A stretch of 58,380 nt of DNA from Gemmatimonadales bacterium. GTDB taxonomy: Bacteria; Gemmatimonadota; Gemmatimonadetes; Longimicrobiales; Gaopeijiaceae. Shown here in pieces: positions 18,401-29,011 of the stretch; within the stretch, counting starts at the first letter, position 1, and each line of letters begins with the position of its first letter. The stretch lies in contig REBP01000081.1 in assembly GCA_007692665.1 (NCBI GenBank), forward strand, positions 1 to 58,380, written 5' to 3'. The translations under genes and the position numbers were made by a program. The notes beneath the pieces were generated by a model. That model made no database searches, had not been told where the DNA came from, and saw only the letters and a program-made list of their open reading frames with translations.

Positions 18401-21400
18401 GCACGAACTCCGGGCCGTGACTTTTGAAGAGGGCGCCGTCCTGGATGAGGACGGTCGGGTCCTCCATGTCGTCCTTCGGGAGGAGGCGCCGGGAGTCGGA
18501 ACCCTCGAGCTGTTCGGGCGGCGTGCGGCGGGATCCATGCCGGGCGCGGACGCGTGGGCTCGACATGCAGCGGGTACCGTGGTCCGGGGGCATGCGCCGG
18601 ACGAGGGCCCGGCGGCGACGGCGGGGCCCGCCTCGCCCTCGGAGGAGACCGGATGGTCCAGGACCGAAGGAGGGCGCCACTACGCGGGCATGTCGGGTCG
18701 GGGGCTGGAGTACGGGCCTGCCTTTCGGCGGGTGGCCGAGGTGTGGTACGCCGCGGGGGAGACGAGGGGGCGTCTGACGCCCACGGACTCCACCGCGCCG
18801 GACGAGGTGGGGTTCCGGGTGCACCCCGCCCTCATCGACGCGGGATTCCAGGTCCTGCTGGCTACCGCGAGCCCGGACGGTTCGGTTGATTCGGCCGCTT
18901 CGGAGGCACATGGGAAGGGAAGAGGGGGTGCCCGGGATGCACTCGTTCCGGTGTACCTCGAATCCTTCCGCATGCCTTCCCCCGGGGCCACGAGGGCCGA
19001 GTGGGTCCAGGCCCGCCGTCGACCGGAGGCGGAGGGAGGGGCGGAGGCGGCGGTGGTGGGGGATGTGACCCTGGTGAGCGCCGAGGGTCGCGAACTGGCG
19101 GTCGCCCGTGGGCTTCGGTTCCGAAGGGTGCCCCGCCCCCCGGATCGCCTCGAGGACTGGCTGTACGAACTCCGGTGGGTGCCACGCCCACGGGCCGATC
19201 CCACGCTGCGCGCCGATCTGAAGGCGGCGCCGCGCCCCGCCTGGCTGATCCTCGCGGACGAGTCGGGGGTTGGGGAAGCGCTGGCTGCCGGGCTGGAGAC
19301 GGAAGGGGCAGTCGTGACCGTCCTTTTTGCCGGGGCGGGGCCCGGGAACGAACGGATCGGAGCCCGCCGGCTCCGCGTCCCACCCGACCGACCCGAGGCG
19401 CTGGAACGGGTGCTGGAAGAGCTGGCCGAGGAGGGTCCGCTCACCGGAGCCGTCCACCTCTGGTCGCTCGATCTTTCCGATTCCGACGGCGAGGAGGCTC
19501 TCGCGCTGGGGACCCCTGCCGATCCGGTCGGCGTCGGGGCCCTGCGGCTGATCCAGGCGCTGGCAGGGGATGCGGGGAGCGAGGGCGCGCGACTCTGGCT
19601 GGTGACCCGCGGGGCACATCGTGTCGAGGCGGAGGACTGCGTTGCCCCCCCGGTGCAGTCGGCACTCTGGGGACTCGGTGCCGTGGCTGCCAGCGAGCAT
19701 CCGGAGCTGGCCTGTACCTGCGTGGACCTCGGAGGGGGGCCGGAACCCGACGCGGGCGCGGCGCTGCTCGCCGAAGTGAGAGGAGGCGGAACTGACCGTC
19801 GGGTCGCCCTCCGGGCCGGGCGGAGGTATGCGGCGGTCCTGCACCGGGCGACGCCTCGGGCAGGGATCCCGGGCAAATGCGAAGGGGCGGCCGCAGGGGA
19901 ATGCGAAGGGGAGGGCGCAGGGGAACGCGCCGGGGGGAGCCAGGTCACGGTGTTCAGGGCGGAAGCGCCCTCGCCCGGCTCCCTGGAGGACCTCCGTCTC
20001 GTGGCGGAGGACCGGAGGCCCCCGGGGCCCGGTGAGGTGGAGATCGAGGTTGCCGCCACCTCCCTGAACTTCAACGACATCATGAAGGCGCTCGGCATCT
20101 ACCCGGGAATTCCTGAAGGAGCGCCGATCGGCCTGGGAGGGGAGTGCGCCGGTCGGATCTGCGCCACGGGCGAGGGGGTGGAGGGGTGGAAGGTCGGTGA
20201 CGAGGTCCTTGCCCTGGCCTTCGACCTCCAGGGCACGACGCTGCTGGCGTCCCATGTCAGGGTACGGGCGGAACTCGTGTTCCGGCGTCCCACGCGTCTT
20301 GGCGCCCCCGAAGCGGCAGCTCTCCCCCTTGCGTTCGTCACGGCGGGCTACGCCCTGTTCGACGTGGCCCGCCTGGCCCGGGGAGAGCGGGTCCTGATCC
20401 ATGCGGCTTCGGGGGGCGTGGGGCTCGCAGCGGTGCAACTCGCGCGGCGTGCGGGGGCCGAAGTCCTGGCCACCGCCGGGAGCCCGGAGAAGCGTGCCTT
20501 CCTCCGGGAGCTGGGGGTCGAGCACGTCTGGGATTCGAGGACGCTCGATTTCGGGGACGCGATCATGGAGGTCACCCGGGGTCGAGGTGTGGACGTGGTC
20601 CTCAATTCGCTTTCCGGAGGCGGGTTGAGGCGGAGCCTCGGCGTGCTTGGACAGCATGGCCGCTTCGTCGAGCTTGGCAAGCGCGACATCCATGCGGACA
20701 CCCGGGTGGGCCTGGGGGACTTCCGGCGAGGCATCTCCTTCGCGGCCGTGGACCTGGTCGCCATCGTGAAGGACCGGACGGCGCGGGTGGGCGAAATCCT
20801 CCGGGAAGTCCTCTCCGACCTGGAGGACGGTCGGCTTCGGCCCCTTCCGGTGACGGTCTTCCCCGTGGGCGAGGTGCACGATGCCTTCCGGTTCTTCGCG
20901 CAGGCCCGCCACATCGGGAAGGTCGTAATCTCGGTGGATGGGCCCGTACGTGCGCACCCCGGAGACGCCCTGCGCAACGAAGTGGTAGGAGCCGAGGGGA
21001 GCTACCTGGTGACAGGGGGGCTCGGGGCGCTGGGGCTGCTCACGGCCGAGTGGCTGGCCCGGCATGGCGCCCGTCACCTCGTGCTTGCGGGCCGCAGCGA
21101 ACCCTCGGCTGCAGCGCGCGCGCGGATCGCGTCGCTGGAGGCGCGGGGGACCGAAGTCCTCGTGACGCAGGTGGATGTTTCCAGCGCGGACGAGGTCGAT
21201 GCACTCCTCGAGGAGGTGGATGCCCGGATGCCCCCGCTTCGGGGCGTCGTCCACGCGGCCGGCACTCTCGCCGACGCGGCCCTGCTCCGCATGGACGTGG
21301 ATCGGTTCGGGTCCCCGATGGTCTCGAAGGTCAGAGGCGCCTGGAACCTGCACCGCTCCACCCGGGATCGGCCCCTGGACTTCATGGTCCTCTATTCGTC

Positions 21401-22244
21401 CATCGCCGGGCTCATGGGGACACCGGGCCAGGGAAACTATGCGGCCGCGAACGCCTTTCTGGACGGGCTTGCCCGGTACCGCCTCGCGGCAGGCCTCCCC
21501 ACCGTGAGCATCCAGTGGGGCCCCTGGACCACGGTGGGTCTGGCGGCCGAGGGGGACGCGGGAGATCGCCTCGCCCATCGGGGTGTGGGCGGACTGGAGC
21601 CTGGACGGGCACTGGCGGCCCTGGGGCATCTGCTCGACGCGGCCGCCGGATCGGCGAACGGGGGAGCCGATCGTGCGGGGGTCTCTGCGAGTGCGGCCGT
21701 TGCGGTCATGCCTTTCGACCCCTCCACCTGGGCGGAAGCAGCGGGGTGGCGGGATCCCTTCCTCGGGGACCTGGAAAGCGTGGACTCCGTAACTGTGGCC
21801 CTGGGACCGCAGGGGAGAGGGGACGCGCGCTCGATCCGGGAAGAACTCGGATCGCTTCCGCCTGGCCGCCGGCAGTCCTCCCTCCTCGAGCGACACCTCC
21901 GCGAGCAGGTTGCTGCCGTGCTCCGTCTCCGGCCGGAGCGCGTGGCGGCGGATCGGCCCCTGAAGCAACTCGGGCTGGACTCCCTGATGGCACTGGAACT
22001 GCGAAATCGGCTCGAGGCGAGCCTCGGCCTGCGGCTTTCGGCGACGATCGCGTGGAACTACCCGACGATCAGCCGGCTGGTACCCTTCCTCGCCTCGCGC
22101 ATCGGGCTGGAGGGGGAGCCCGCGGAGGGGACGGCGCGAGCCGATGGAGCGGTGACGCCGGGGCCCTCGCGTGACGAGATCGAGGCGATGCTGGCCTCGG
22201 AGCTGGCCAGGGTCGACGAACTTCTGAAGGACGGATCCTCGTGA
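15408..22244 (+). CDS. Type I modular PKS 1: KS-AT-DH-ER-KR-ACP
   Basis: About 2278 residues from ATG 15408; GTG 15279 or TTG 15480 are alternatives and no ribosome site decides. KS 43-464 has DTACSSSL (Cys 210) and both catalytic His motifs. AT about 570-850 has GHSMGE (Ser 663) and VASH at 763-766, which with the IDVIQP segment is closer to methylmalonyl-type than malonyl-type ATs. DH about 937-1240 is intact (His 969 in [15 protein letters not shown]; Asp in HPALID). ER about 1529-1843 contains IYPG with the Tyr linked to 2S methyls. KR core 1864-2045 has Tyr 2011. ACP Ser is 2192 (LGLDSLM). All reductive domains look active, so the unit should add a fully saturated, probably methyl-branched, extension. 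The tail ([17 protein letters not shown]) is a docking helix. There is no loading module. Confidence 0.9.
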   Translation: MAACPPWVRRGELRPLQCCRVGRKLRESASRGSEPDRSREAGGIAIVGIGCRFPGGLDGPDGFWRGLLDRVDAIGEIPPDRFDAAALHGRKPGGVSSVLGGYLEGIDRLDAAYFGISPREAERLDPQQRLLLEVSQEALENAGMPMDALVGSPAGVFVGLFLTDFEARLFRDPDSVDLYSTTGTGRYAASGRLSFAFGLEGPSLTLDTACSSSLVAVHLAVQSLLAGECPLAIAGGANVILQPHYSIAYSRSGMISPDGRCKFGDARGDGYVRSEGAGMVVLKRIEDAMADRDRVYAVIAGSSVTNDGRSGDHLATPAQQGQERMLRVAYEKAGISPGRVDYVEAHGTGTATGDPIEMAALSAVLSRERSPDRRCLVGSVKTNIGHTEGAAGVAGLIKSALVLHHRIVPPNLHFKVPNPRIPWAEIPLDVPRDPMPLPANGSPATAGVSSFGITGTNAHLVLTEAPAPTWSSAAPLPGQALLLALSAASEEGLMSLARSTAGALDAAGSGELGNLVYTAACRRAHLPHRLCVVESDAGRMATSLRAHADGEAALKCVHGTVQPGKCPAVVFVYPGQGSQWIGMGRRLLRENAAFRAALRECEAAMRPFVDWSLSEQLEIDEDSPACRMNDIDVIQPTLVAMDIALTAMWRSWGVEPDAVLGHSMGEVAAAHAVGALGLADAMRVICRRSRLLRRVRGSGAMAVVELAHLEAERLTEGREGRLAVAASNSPRTTVLSGDPDAIEEVLAELESGGVFARRVKVDVASHSPQVDPLRPDLLEALVSLEPRAGSVPMYSTVRVDLVPGEALDPGYWADNLRKPVLLSDTIARVLQDWPEAVFVEVSPHPILQPAIEQTLEALGQGRGALGTLRREEDGEAEVLTALAKLHVLGYPVQWDRQWPDGGTVASLPTYPWQRERHWFEPAAEGIRRHRGLQRGRAHPLLGSPLAEAHGTWIWETELSLASHPFLGDHRVRGSALLPAAAILEMAMAAAVEAFGAGTHELRAVTFEEGAVLDEDGRVLHVVLREEAPGVGTLELFGRRAAGSMPGADAWARHAAGTVVRGHAPDEGPAATAGPASPSEETGWSRTEGGRHYAGMSGRGLEYGPAFRRVAEVWYAAGETRGRLTPTDSTAPDEVGFRVHPALIDAGFQVLLATASPDGSVDSAASEAHGKGRGGARDALVPVYLESFRMPSPGATRAEWVQARRRPEAEGGAEAAVVGDVTLVSAEGRELAVARGLRFRRVPRPPDRLEDWLYELRWVPRPRADPTLRADLKAAPRPAWLILADESGVGEALAAGLETEGAVVTVLFAGAGPGNERIGARRLRVPPDRPEALERVLEELAEEGPLTGAVHLWSLDLSDSDGEEALALGTPADPVGVGALRLIQALAGDAGSEGARLWLVTRGAHRVEAEDCVAPPVQSALWGLGAVAASEHPELACTCVDLGGGPEPDAGAALLAEVRGGGTDRRVALRAGRRYAAVLHRATPRAGIPGKCEGAAAGECEGEGAGERAGGSQVTVFRAEAPSPGSLEDLRLVAEDRRPPGPGEVEIEVAATSLNFNDIMKALGIYPGIPEGAPIGLGGECAGRICATGEGVEGWKVGDEVLALAFDLQGTTLLASHVRVRAELVFRRPTRLGAPEAAALPLAFVTAGYALFDVARLARGERVLIHAASGGVGLAAVQLARRAGAEVLATAGSPEKRAFLRELGVEHVWDSRTLDFGDAIMEVTRGRGVDVVLNSLSGGGLRRSLGVLGQHGRFVELGKRDIHADTRVGLGDFRRGISFAAVDLVAIVKDRTARVGEILREVLSDLEDGRLRPLPVTVFPVGEVHDAFRFFAQARHIGKVVISVDGPVRAHPGDALRNEVVGAEGSYLVTGGLGALGLLTAEWLARHGARHLVLAGRSEPSAAARARIASLEARGTEVLVTQVDVSSADEVDALLEEVDARMPPLRGVVHAAGTLADAALLRMDVDRFGSPMVSKVRGAWNLHRSTRDRPLDFMVLYSSIAGLMGTPGQGNYAAANAFLDGLARYRLAAGLPTVSIQWGPWTTVGLAAEGDAGDRLAHRGVGGLEPGRALAALGHLLDAAAGSANGGADRAGVSASAAVAVMPFDPSTWAEAAGWRDPFLGDLESVDSVTVALGPQGRGDARSIREELGSLPPGRRQSSLLERHLREQVAAVLRLRPERVAADRPLKQLGLDSLMALELRNRLEASLGLRLSATIAWNYPTISRLVPFLASRIGLEGEPAEGTARADGAVTPGPSRDEIEAMLASELARVDELLKDGSS

Positions 22245-25200
22245 CGGGAGACCCCGGAGGTGTGGACCCGCTTGCCCAGCTCACGCAGGCCCTGTCTTCG
22301 ATTCGCGCGTTGCGCAGTCGGCTGCAGGCGGTCGACAGCGACCGAAGGGAGCCCGTGGCGATCATCGGGCTCGGGTGCCGATTCCCGGGAGGGGCGAACT
22401 CGCCCGCGGCCTTCTGGAAGATGCTTCGGGAGGGGGCGGACCTGATCACCGAGGTGCCTGCGGCTCGATGGGATGCCGAGGCACTGTTCTCGCCGGACTT
22501 CCAGGACCGGGGCCGGATGAACACGAAGCGGGGTGGGTTCGTGGAAGCGCCGGACCTGTTCGACCGGGGCTTCTTCGGGATCTCTCCCCGCGAGGCCGCG
22601 AGAATGGATCCCCAGCAGCGGATGCTTCTCGAAACCGCCTACGAGGCGCTGGAAGATGCGGGTCAGCCGCTCGAAGACTGGGCCGGCGCCGCCGTGGGAG
22701 TCTTCGTCGGGGCCCACAGCCACAGTAGCGACTACTTCCTGATGCAGGCCGGGGATCTCGGGGACCTCGGCAGCCATACGGCCACAGGCACCGCGCACAG
22801 CACCCTCGCGAATCGCCTGTCGTACTGCTTCGACTGGCGGGGGCCCAGCCTGGCGGTGGACACGGCCTGCTCCTCCTCGCTCGTGGCCCTCCACCTCGCC
22901 GTCCGGAGCCTCCGGGAAAGGGAGTGCCACCTGGCCATCGCCGGGGGGGTGAACCTGGTCCTCCGGCCCGAGATGTCCGTCGCCCTCAGCAGGTTGGGCA
23001 TGATGTCGCCGGATGGGCGCTGCAAGACCTTCGACGCCGGGGCGGACGGGTTCGTGCGGGGAGAGGGATGCGGGGTCGTGGCGCTGAAGCGACTCTCCGA
23101 TGCGCTGGCCGGGGACGATCCGATCCTGGCGGTGATCGCGGGATCCGCCGTGAACCAGGATGGAATGACCAACGGGCTTACGGCCCCGAACGGACATTCC
23201 CAGCAGCTGGTCCTCCGGCAGGCACTGAAGGATGCCGGGGTGGGCCCCGGGGAGGTCACCTACGTCGAGGCCCATGGAACGGGCACGGCGCTCGGGGATC
23301 CCATCGAGGTGGAGGCGCTGGCCGAGGTGATCGGCCGGGCGGGGGATCGCACCTGCGTCCTGGGTTCCGTGAAGACGAACGTGGGTCACCTCGAGGCTGC
23401 TGCCGGGATCGCCGGCGTGATCAAGACGGTGCTGGCCCTGCAGCATGGCGAGATCCCCCGGAGCCTTCACTTCCACCGCCTGAATCCCCACATCTCCCTG
23501 GAGGGGACCCGCCTCCGGATCGCGGCGGAAAGGCAGGCGTGGCCCGGGGCCGACGGAGCCGCGGGAGAACGGGTGGCCGGGGTCAGTTCGTTCGGGTTCG
23601 GCGGCACGAATGCCCACGTCATTCTCCGGTCGGCCCCGTCGCCCGCAATCGGCGGAGCCCCGGAGGCCGGAAGCGACGGCGCCGTCCTTCTCCCCCTGTC
23701 GGCCCGGGACGAAACGGCGCTCCGGGAGCTGGCCGGTGCCTGGGTCGATTTCCTGGGAAGCACCGAAGAAGCCATGGGGGACATCGTGCACACTGCGGGC
23801 TCCCGGCGGAGCCATCACGAACACCGGATGGCTGTCGTGGCGGCCTCGAAGGCCGAGGCCTCCCGGAGGCTCCGCGGGTTCCTCGAGGGAGGGGAGCACG
23901 GGGGGACCGTGGTGGGCCGAGCCGGGGCGCCGGGAGCCTCCGGACCGGTCTTCGTGTTCAGCGGGCAGGGGGCGCAGTGGCCCGGGATGGCTCGCGACCT
24001 CTTCGAGGCCGCACCCGTGTTCCGGTCCGCCCTGGAGGCCTGCGACGAGGCGTACCGGCGCTTCGCGGGGAAGGGAGGGGGGAGCCTCATCGGGGAGCTG
24101 TTCGCGGACGAGGACAGCTCCCGTCTGCAGCGAACGGAAATCGCTCAGCCCGCCATCGTGGCCCTGCAGGTGGCGCTCTCGTCGGTGCTGCGCTCGTGGG
24201 GGGTGGTCCCCGAGGCCGTGGTGGGCCACAGCGTGGGGGAGATCGCCGCGGCCCACGTTGCGGGAGTCCTGTCGCTGGAGGATGCCATGCAGGTGGCGGT
24301 CCTGCGGGGAAGGCTCATGCAGGGTGCATCGGGGAAGGGCCGGATGGCCGCCGTCCAGCTCCCGGCGCAGGAAGTTCTGAGCCGACTTGCGGGGGGCGGG
24401 GGCGAGGTGGAGGTGGCGGCCATGAACAGTCCGGGGTGGACCGTGATCTCCGGGGCGACGGAGGCGGTGGGGTCCGCCGTCGCCGCGTTGACCGGGCGCG
24501 GTATCCTGTGCCGACCCCTCCCGGTGGAGCATGCCTTCCACAGCTCGCACATGGACCCGTTTCGGCATGACCTCGTGAACGGGCTGATCGGGATCGAGCC
24601 CCGTGGAGCCCTCATCCCCATCCATTCGACGGTCCGCGGCAGACCGGCGGAACCGGGGGACTTCGATGCGGCCTACTGGGGACGGAATCTCCGCGAGCCG
24701 GTGCGATTCGCCTCGGCGATCACGGACCTGCTCCGCGGTGGCCATACCCACTTCGTCGAGGTGGGTCCGCACCCTGTCCTCTGCGCCATGGTGTCCGCCT
24801 GCGCGTCCGGGGAGTTGGGGGTCGTCGCCCTGCCGTCGATGCGGCGCGCCCAGCCCGGGCGTGCCACGCTGCTGGCCTCCGTGGCCCGCCTCCATGTGGA
24901 CGGCTTCCCGGTGGACTGGTCCGGTCTGCACCCGGACGGCGGCCGGGTCATCCCCCTCCCTCGATACCCCTGGCAGCACCGGCGCTACTGGTTCACGCCG
25001 AGGAGGTCGGAAGCCACCGCGGCCGGAGAGCCCATCCGGACCCCGTCCTCGGGTCCGGTAGCCCTGCCCGGCCGTCGGTTGAACTCACCGGTCCCGACCT
25101 ACGAAATGCTCGTGGAGCGGGATCTCCTCCCCTTCATGAACGACCATCGTCTCTGGGGCCGCCCGGTGCTTCCCGCAGCCACCACCGTCGAAATGGTCCT

Positions 25201-28200
25201 CCGGGGCGTGGCCGCCGCGACCGGGTTCCGGCCGGAGGCGATCTCCGAGCTCTTCTTCCACGCGCCCCTCGTTGCCGGCGAGAGCCCCGATTCCCGCGTC
25301 GTTCAGCTCCTGCTCCATGACGCGCCGGGGGACGTGACGCGCTTCACCATCCACGCCTCCCCGGGCCACGCCCCCCCGGCCGAGGGGGGGGGGAAGTGGG
25401 GCCTTCTTGCCCGCGGGAACGTCGAGCCCGCCGGGGCGGCAATATCCTGGAATCCCCCGCCGCTGGACCCGGAAGGCGTGCGGCAGCGTTGCCCCGAAGA
25501 GGTGGACCGCGATGCCTGGAGAGCCGAACTGGAAGCAAAGGGCGTCGTGCCGGGGGAGCGCCTCCCCGGAATCGATCGGCTCTGGCGTGGCCCCGACGAG
25601 GCGCTGTTCCGGTTCGCTCCCGCCTTCGGTGATCCGCCGGATGCGGAGAACGAGGGCACGGTGTCGAGCATCCATGGAGCCCTTCAGTGCTGCCTCGGCC
25701 TTTCCGGCTCCGACGGAGCGGACAGCCTCCGCATCGTGGCGGCCATTCACGGCATCCGGCTCCGGCCTCTCGAGTCCGGAGGGGGAGCCGGCGTGCCGGC
25801 CTGGTGCCACGTGCGCCGCCGGATGGACGCTGAGTCGGGAGAAGGGGAAGCCCGCGTGGATGTCACCGCCTGCAATGAGGCGCTTGAGCCGATCGTGGAA
25901 CTCGAGGGGATCGTCCTCCGGACGACGGACCGATCGGCCCTGCACATTTCGGCCCGCGACGGATCGCCCCGGAGAGCCCCCGACAACTGGTTCTTCGACC
26001 ACAGGTGGGAGGAGCGGGCGCTCCCTCGCTCCCCGGGGCCCCGACGAGGGGAAGGTCGAATGCCCGCCCCTCAGGCGGTCGCTTCCCGGGCCGTCGGCGA
26101 ACAGATGGCAGCGCCGGATGCGAGCGATGCCGAGGCCCTCGCGGGTCTCGAGGGGCTGGCCCGAAGCTATGCGCAGCGGGCGGTTCGTGCGCTGGGCGGT
26201 GACGGGGGGGCTGCCCCGCCGGAGTTCCTGCCGGGGCATGGCCGGTACTTCGGGCGTCTGACCGACCTGGCGGGCGGGCTTCCGTATCCGGACCCGGGGG
26301 AAGACTCCGACGAGGAACTGGGGCGAAAGGCGGAAGCGCTCGCGGTACGATGCCCCGAACACGCGGTGGCGATTCAGATCCTCCGGCGGTGCGGCGAGGC
26401 GATCCCGAAGGTACTGCGCGGAGAGGCCGATCCCCTGGCCCTCCTCTTCGGGAGCAGTCCGACCGTCGAGGAACTGTACCGGGATGCGCCCTACTCGCGT
26501 TTCCAGGGAGCACGTGTGGCCGCAATCGTGGCCGCGGCCGCGGAAGCGCTTCTCCCCGGGCGGCGCCTGCGGATCCTCGAAGTGGGCGCCGGCACGGGCG
26601 GAACGACGACCCACATCCTCGACCGACTGCCGCTCGACGGAGCGGAGTACCTCTTCACGGACCTCTCGCCGGCGCTCCTGCGCGGATCCGCCGAACGCTT
26701 CCGCGACAGGGATTTCATGCAGTTCCGGATCGCCGACATCGAGGATGCAGGCGTTCCGGAACTCCCGGGGGGACCCTTCGATGTCGTGGTCGCCGCCAAC
26801 GTCCTGCATGCAACACGCAGCCTCCGATCGACCCTCGCGAACCTTCGTGCCCGCTCGGCTCCCGGCGGCCTGCTCGTTCTTCTCGAGACCACGGCACCCC
26901 GGGGATGGGTGGACGTGGTCTTCGGCATGACGGAAGGATGGTGGCGTTTCGAGGACGTGGATCTCCGCCCCGATCATCCCCTCCTCGGCGCGGGGTCCTG
27001 GGTCCGACTGCTGGAAGAATGCGGTTTCGTGGACCCCCTGGCTGTGTCTGCCGATGCGGACGAGGAGGGAGTCCTGCCCCAGACCATCCTCGTGGCTGCG
27101 GCCCCGGGAGGTCCGGAGGCTCCGGAGACCGGGGCCCACCCCTCGGAAGCTGGGGTGTGGGCGCTCTGGACGCGGGGAACCGCGCTGGCGGAGGCGGTCG
27201 AGTGGTCCTTGGCCGGGAAAGGCGAGCGGTGTGTCCGGGTGGGAAGGGAGGATGCGTGGCCGCTGGAAGGTGTTTCGCTCCGGGGCGCCATCGACCTCAG
27301 GGCTGCCGAGGAGGAGGGAGGTGGGTTCACTGGAGCCGAGCTGAGCGGTGTGATCTCGGAAGCATGCCTCGCCCCCGTCTCCGCGGTGCGCACGCTGGCT
27401 GACCGCGGTCATACCTCCACGCCCTTCTGGCTGGTGACCAGGGGGGGGGAGCCCACCGCTGCGATGGACGGGGCGTCCGTCTCCCTTCTGCAGGCGCCCC
27501 TCTGGGGGATGGGCCGGAGCCTGGCGTTTCAGTATCCCGGGGCCTGGGGGGGGCTGGTGGACCTGGATCCCGACGCTACCACCGCGCAGGCTGCGCTCGA
27601 CCTGGTCCACGAGGTGACGGCCTCGGACGGCGAGGACGAGGTCGTCTACCGTGGAGGACGGCGCCGGGTGGCGCGCCTCGTCCCGGTGCCCCCGCCCGGG
27701 GATGCGGGGGTTCGCTTGCGGGGAGATGCGACCTACCTCATCACCGGCGGACTGGGCGGGCTGGGCCGGAGACTGGCGCTCTGGATGGTGGAGCGGGGGG
27801 CGCGCGCACTCGTTCTCACGGGACGCCGGACCCTGTCCGCCCCGGGGACCGAGGGGTCGGGCTTCGTCGAGACGCTGAAGGAGGGGGGTGTCGACGTTCG
27901 CTACGCGGCCATCGACGCGTCCGATCCGCGTGCGGTGATGGCGCTGCTGGCCGATCTGGGGAAGGGATCGCGCCCTCTCCGCGGCATTGTTCATGCGGCC
28001 GCCGACATCGCCCCCCTGGAACTTCCGGCGCTCGATCCCGATGCGATGCGGGCCATGGTGGACGGAAAGGCGGTGGGCGCCTGGCTGCTCCACGAGCATA
28101 CCCGCGACCTCGAACTCGACTTCTTCGTTCTCTTCTCGTCGATCACGGCTGCACTGGGTTCGCGGGACCTGGGTCACTATGCAGCCGCGAACCAGTTCCT

Positions 28201-29011
28201 GGACGCGCTGGCACGGTACCGGGTGGACTCGGGCCTCCCGGCCCTGGTCGTGGACTGGGGGACCTGGGACGTGAATGAAGCGCTGTCGGAGGACCGCCGG
28301 GACGCCGCACGGCGCTCCGGCCTGCTGAACATGGACGCCACCGCTGCCCTCGATGCGCTCGGGCGCCTCCTCTCCCACCGGGCCGGGCGGTGCACCGTGG
28401 CCCGCATCGATGCGCCGACGCTGCGGGCCGTCTTCGCGTCGCGGCGCCGCTCCCGGCTCCTCGATGACCTCGGAGAGGGGGCATCCGGGGTGGCCGGGAG
28501 CGCCGCTCCCCGCCTGTCGACGGTGCGAGAGCGAATCGGACGGGCGCACGCGGCGGAGCGTCGCGGGTTGCTCGTCGATCTCGTTGCCGAGCTGACCCGG
28601 TCCGTGCTGGGCATGGGGTCGGAGGAGCCACTGGATCCGGATCGGGGATTCTTCGAACTGGGGATGGACTCGCTCATGACCGTGCAGTTGAGGGAACGGA
28701 TCGAGACGGCGTTCGGGGAACCGCTTTCCGCCATGCTCACGCTGAACTACCCCACGGTCGGGAAGCTCGCCGGGCACCTTCTCGGCAGCTTCGCGGAGGG
28801 CGATTCGAGCGATTCGAGCGATTCGAGCGATTCGGGCGACCCGGGCGGGTCGAGCGCTCCATCGATGGCGGGAGGTGCGAGAGGGGAGGAGGAGGGAGAA
28901 GCAGACGCGATGGTCCGGGAGATCGGACGACTCTCGGCCCGGGAAACCCGGAGACTTCTCCTGCAGGAGCTGGAGTCCCTCGGTGGATGGGAGGAGCACG
29001 GGGATGAGTGA
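22241..29011 (+). CDS. Type I modular PKS 2: KS-AT-DH(degenerate)-cMT-KR-ACP
   Basis: 2256 residues from GTG 22241, overlapping the previous stop by 4 bp (GTGA). An N-terminal docking coil (QALSSIRALRSRLQAVDSD) precedes KS 39-465 (Cys 210). AT about 570-880 has GHSVGE (Ser 664) and HAFH 764-767, predicting malonyl-CoA. The DH keeps the first motif (His 969 in DHRLWGRPVLP) but lacks YGP, and the catalytic Asp position is Gln 1149 (HGALQCC), so dehydration is doubtful. The C-methyltransferase has EVGAGTGGTT near 1444, FTDLS and AANVLHAT. KR core begins about 1831 (LITGGLGGLG) with Tyr 1980 intact. There is no ER. ACP Ser is 2144. Predicted product step: alpha-methyl, beta-hydroxy, or an enoyl if DH works. 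A DSS-repeat linker precedes the C-terminal docking helix. Confidence 0.9.
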   Translation: MTGDPGGVDPLAQLTQALSSIRALRSRLQAVDSDRREPVAIIGLGCRFPGGANSPAAFWKMLREGADLITEVPAARWDAEALFSPDFQDRGRMNTKRGGFVEAPDLFDRGFFGISPREAARMDPQQRMLLETAYEALEDAGQPLEDWAGAAVGVFVGAHSHSSDYFLMQAGDLGDLGSHTATGTAHSTLANRLSYCFDWRGPSLAVDTACSSSLVALHLAVRSLRERECHLAIAGGVNLVLRPEMSVALSRLGMMSPDGRCKTFDAGADGFVRGEGCGVVALKRLSDALAGDDPILAVIAGSAVNQDGMTNGLTAPNGHSQQLVLRQALKDAGVGPGEVTYVEAHGTGTALGDPIEVEALAEVIGRAGDRTCVLGSVKTNVGHLEAAAGIAGVIKTVLALQHGEIPRSLHFHRLNPHISLEGTRLRIAAERQAWPGADGAAGERVAGVSSFGFGGTNAHVILRSAPSPAIGGAPEAGSDGAVLLPLSARDETALRELAGAWVDFLGSTEEAMGDIVHTAGSRRSHHEHRMAVVAASKAEASRRLRGFLEGGEHGGTVVGRAGAPGASGPVFVFSGQGAQWPGMARDLFEAAPVFRSALEACDEAYRRFAGKGGGSLIGELFADEDSSRLQRTEIAQPAIVALQVALSSVLRSWGVVPEAVVGHSVGEIAAAHVAGVLSLEDAMQVAVLRGRLMQGASGKGRMAAVQLPAQEVLSRLAGGGGEVEVAAMNSPGWTVISGATEAVGSAVAALTGRGILCRPLPVEHAFHSSHMDPFRHDLVNGLIGIEPRGALIPIHSTVRGRPAEPGDFDAAYWGRNLREPVRFASAITDLLRGGHTHFVEVGPHPVLCAMVSACASGELGVVALPSMRRAQPGRATLLASVARLHVDGFPVDWSGLHPDGGRVIPLPRYPWQHRRYWFTPRRSEATAAGEPIRTPSSGPVALPGRRLNSPVPTYEMLVERDLLPFMNDHRLWGRPVLPAATTVEMVLRGVAAATGFRPEAISELFFHAPLVAGESPDSRVVQLLLHDAPGDVTRFTIHASPGHAPPAEGGGKWGLLARGNVEPAGAAISWNPPPLDPEGVRQRCPEEVDRDAWRAELEAKGVVPGERLPGIDRLWRGPDEALFRFAPAFGDPPDAENEGTVSSIHGALQCCLGLSGSDGADSLRIVAAIHGIRLRPLESGGGAGVPAWCHVRRRMDAESGEGEARVDVTACNEALEPIVELEGIVLRTTDRSALHISARDGSPRRAPDNWFFDHRWEERALPRSPGPRRGEGRMPAPQAVASRAVGEQMAAPDASDAEALAGLEGLARSYAQRAVRALGGDGGAAPPEFLPGHGRYFGRLTDLAGGLPYPDPGEDSDEELGRKAEALAVRCPEHAVAIQILRRCGEAIPKVLRGEADPLALLFGSSPTVEELYRDAPYSRFQGARVAAIVAAAAEALLPGRRLRILEVGAGTGGTTTHILDRLPLDGAEYLFTDLSPALLRGSAERFRDRDFMQFRIADIEDAGVPELPGGPFDVVVAANVLHATRSLRSTLANLRARSAPGGLLVLLETTAPRGWVDVVFGMTEGWWRFEDVDLRPDHPLLGAGSWVRLLEECGFVDPLAVSADADEEGVLPQTILVAAAPGGPEAPETGAHPSEAGVWALWTRGTALAEAVEWSLAGKGERCVRVGREDAWPLEGVSLRGAIDLRAAEEEGGGFTGAELSGVISEACLAPVSAVRTLADRGHTSTPFWLVTRGGEPTAAMDGASVSLLQAPLWGMGRSLAFQYPGAWGGLVDLDPDATTAQAALDLVHEVTASDGEDEVVYRGGRRRVARLVPVPPPGDAGVRLRGDATYLITGGLGGLGRRLALWMVERGARALVLTGRRTLSAPGTEGSGFVETLKEGGVDVRYAAIDASDPRAVMALLADLGKGSRPLRGIVHAAADIAPLELPALDPDAMRAMVDGKAVGAWLLHEHTRDLELDFFVLFSSITAALGSRDLGHYAAANQFLDALARYRVDSGLPALVVDWGTWDVNEALSEDRRDAARRSGLLNMDATAALDALGRLLSHRAGRCTVARIDAPTLRAVFASRRRSRLLDDLGEGASGVAGSAAPRLSTVRERIGRAHAAERRGLLVDLVAELTRSVLGMGSEEPLDPDRGFFELGMDSLMTVQLRERIETAFGEPLSAMLTLNYPTVGKLAGHLLGSFAEGDSSDSSDSSDSGDPGGSSAPSMAGGARGEEEGEADAMVREIGRLSARETRRLLLQELESLGGWEEHGDE
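28802..28855 (+). repeat. 9-bp tandem repeat in the PKS 2 tail linker
   Basis: Six units of nine bases; the first three are exact copies of gattcgagc and the rest have drifted. They encode a DSSDSSDSSDSGDPGGSS linker between the ACP and the C-terminal docking helix. Length changes would stay in frame and alter only linker length. Confidence 0.85.

Noticed and set aside
17358-21968. A 1536-codon minus-strand frame antisense to PKS 1
   Set aside because: It is a composition effect opposite a strongly conserved PKS frame. Similar long antisense frames under PKS 2 and PKS 3 (22058-24979, 25085-29134, 28737-31361) were dismissed likewise.
28802-28855. Short repeats considered as a CRISPR array
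   Set aside because: Units are 9 bp, contiguous without spacers, and in frame within a PKS gene.
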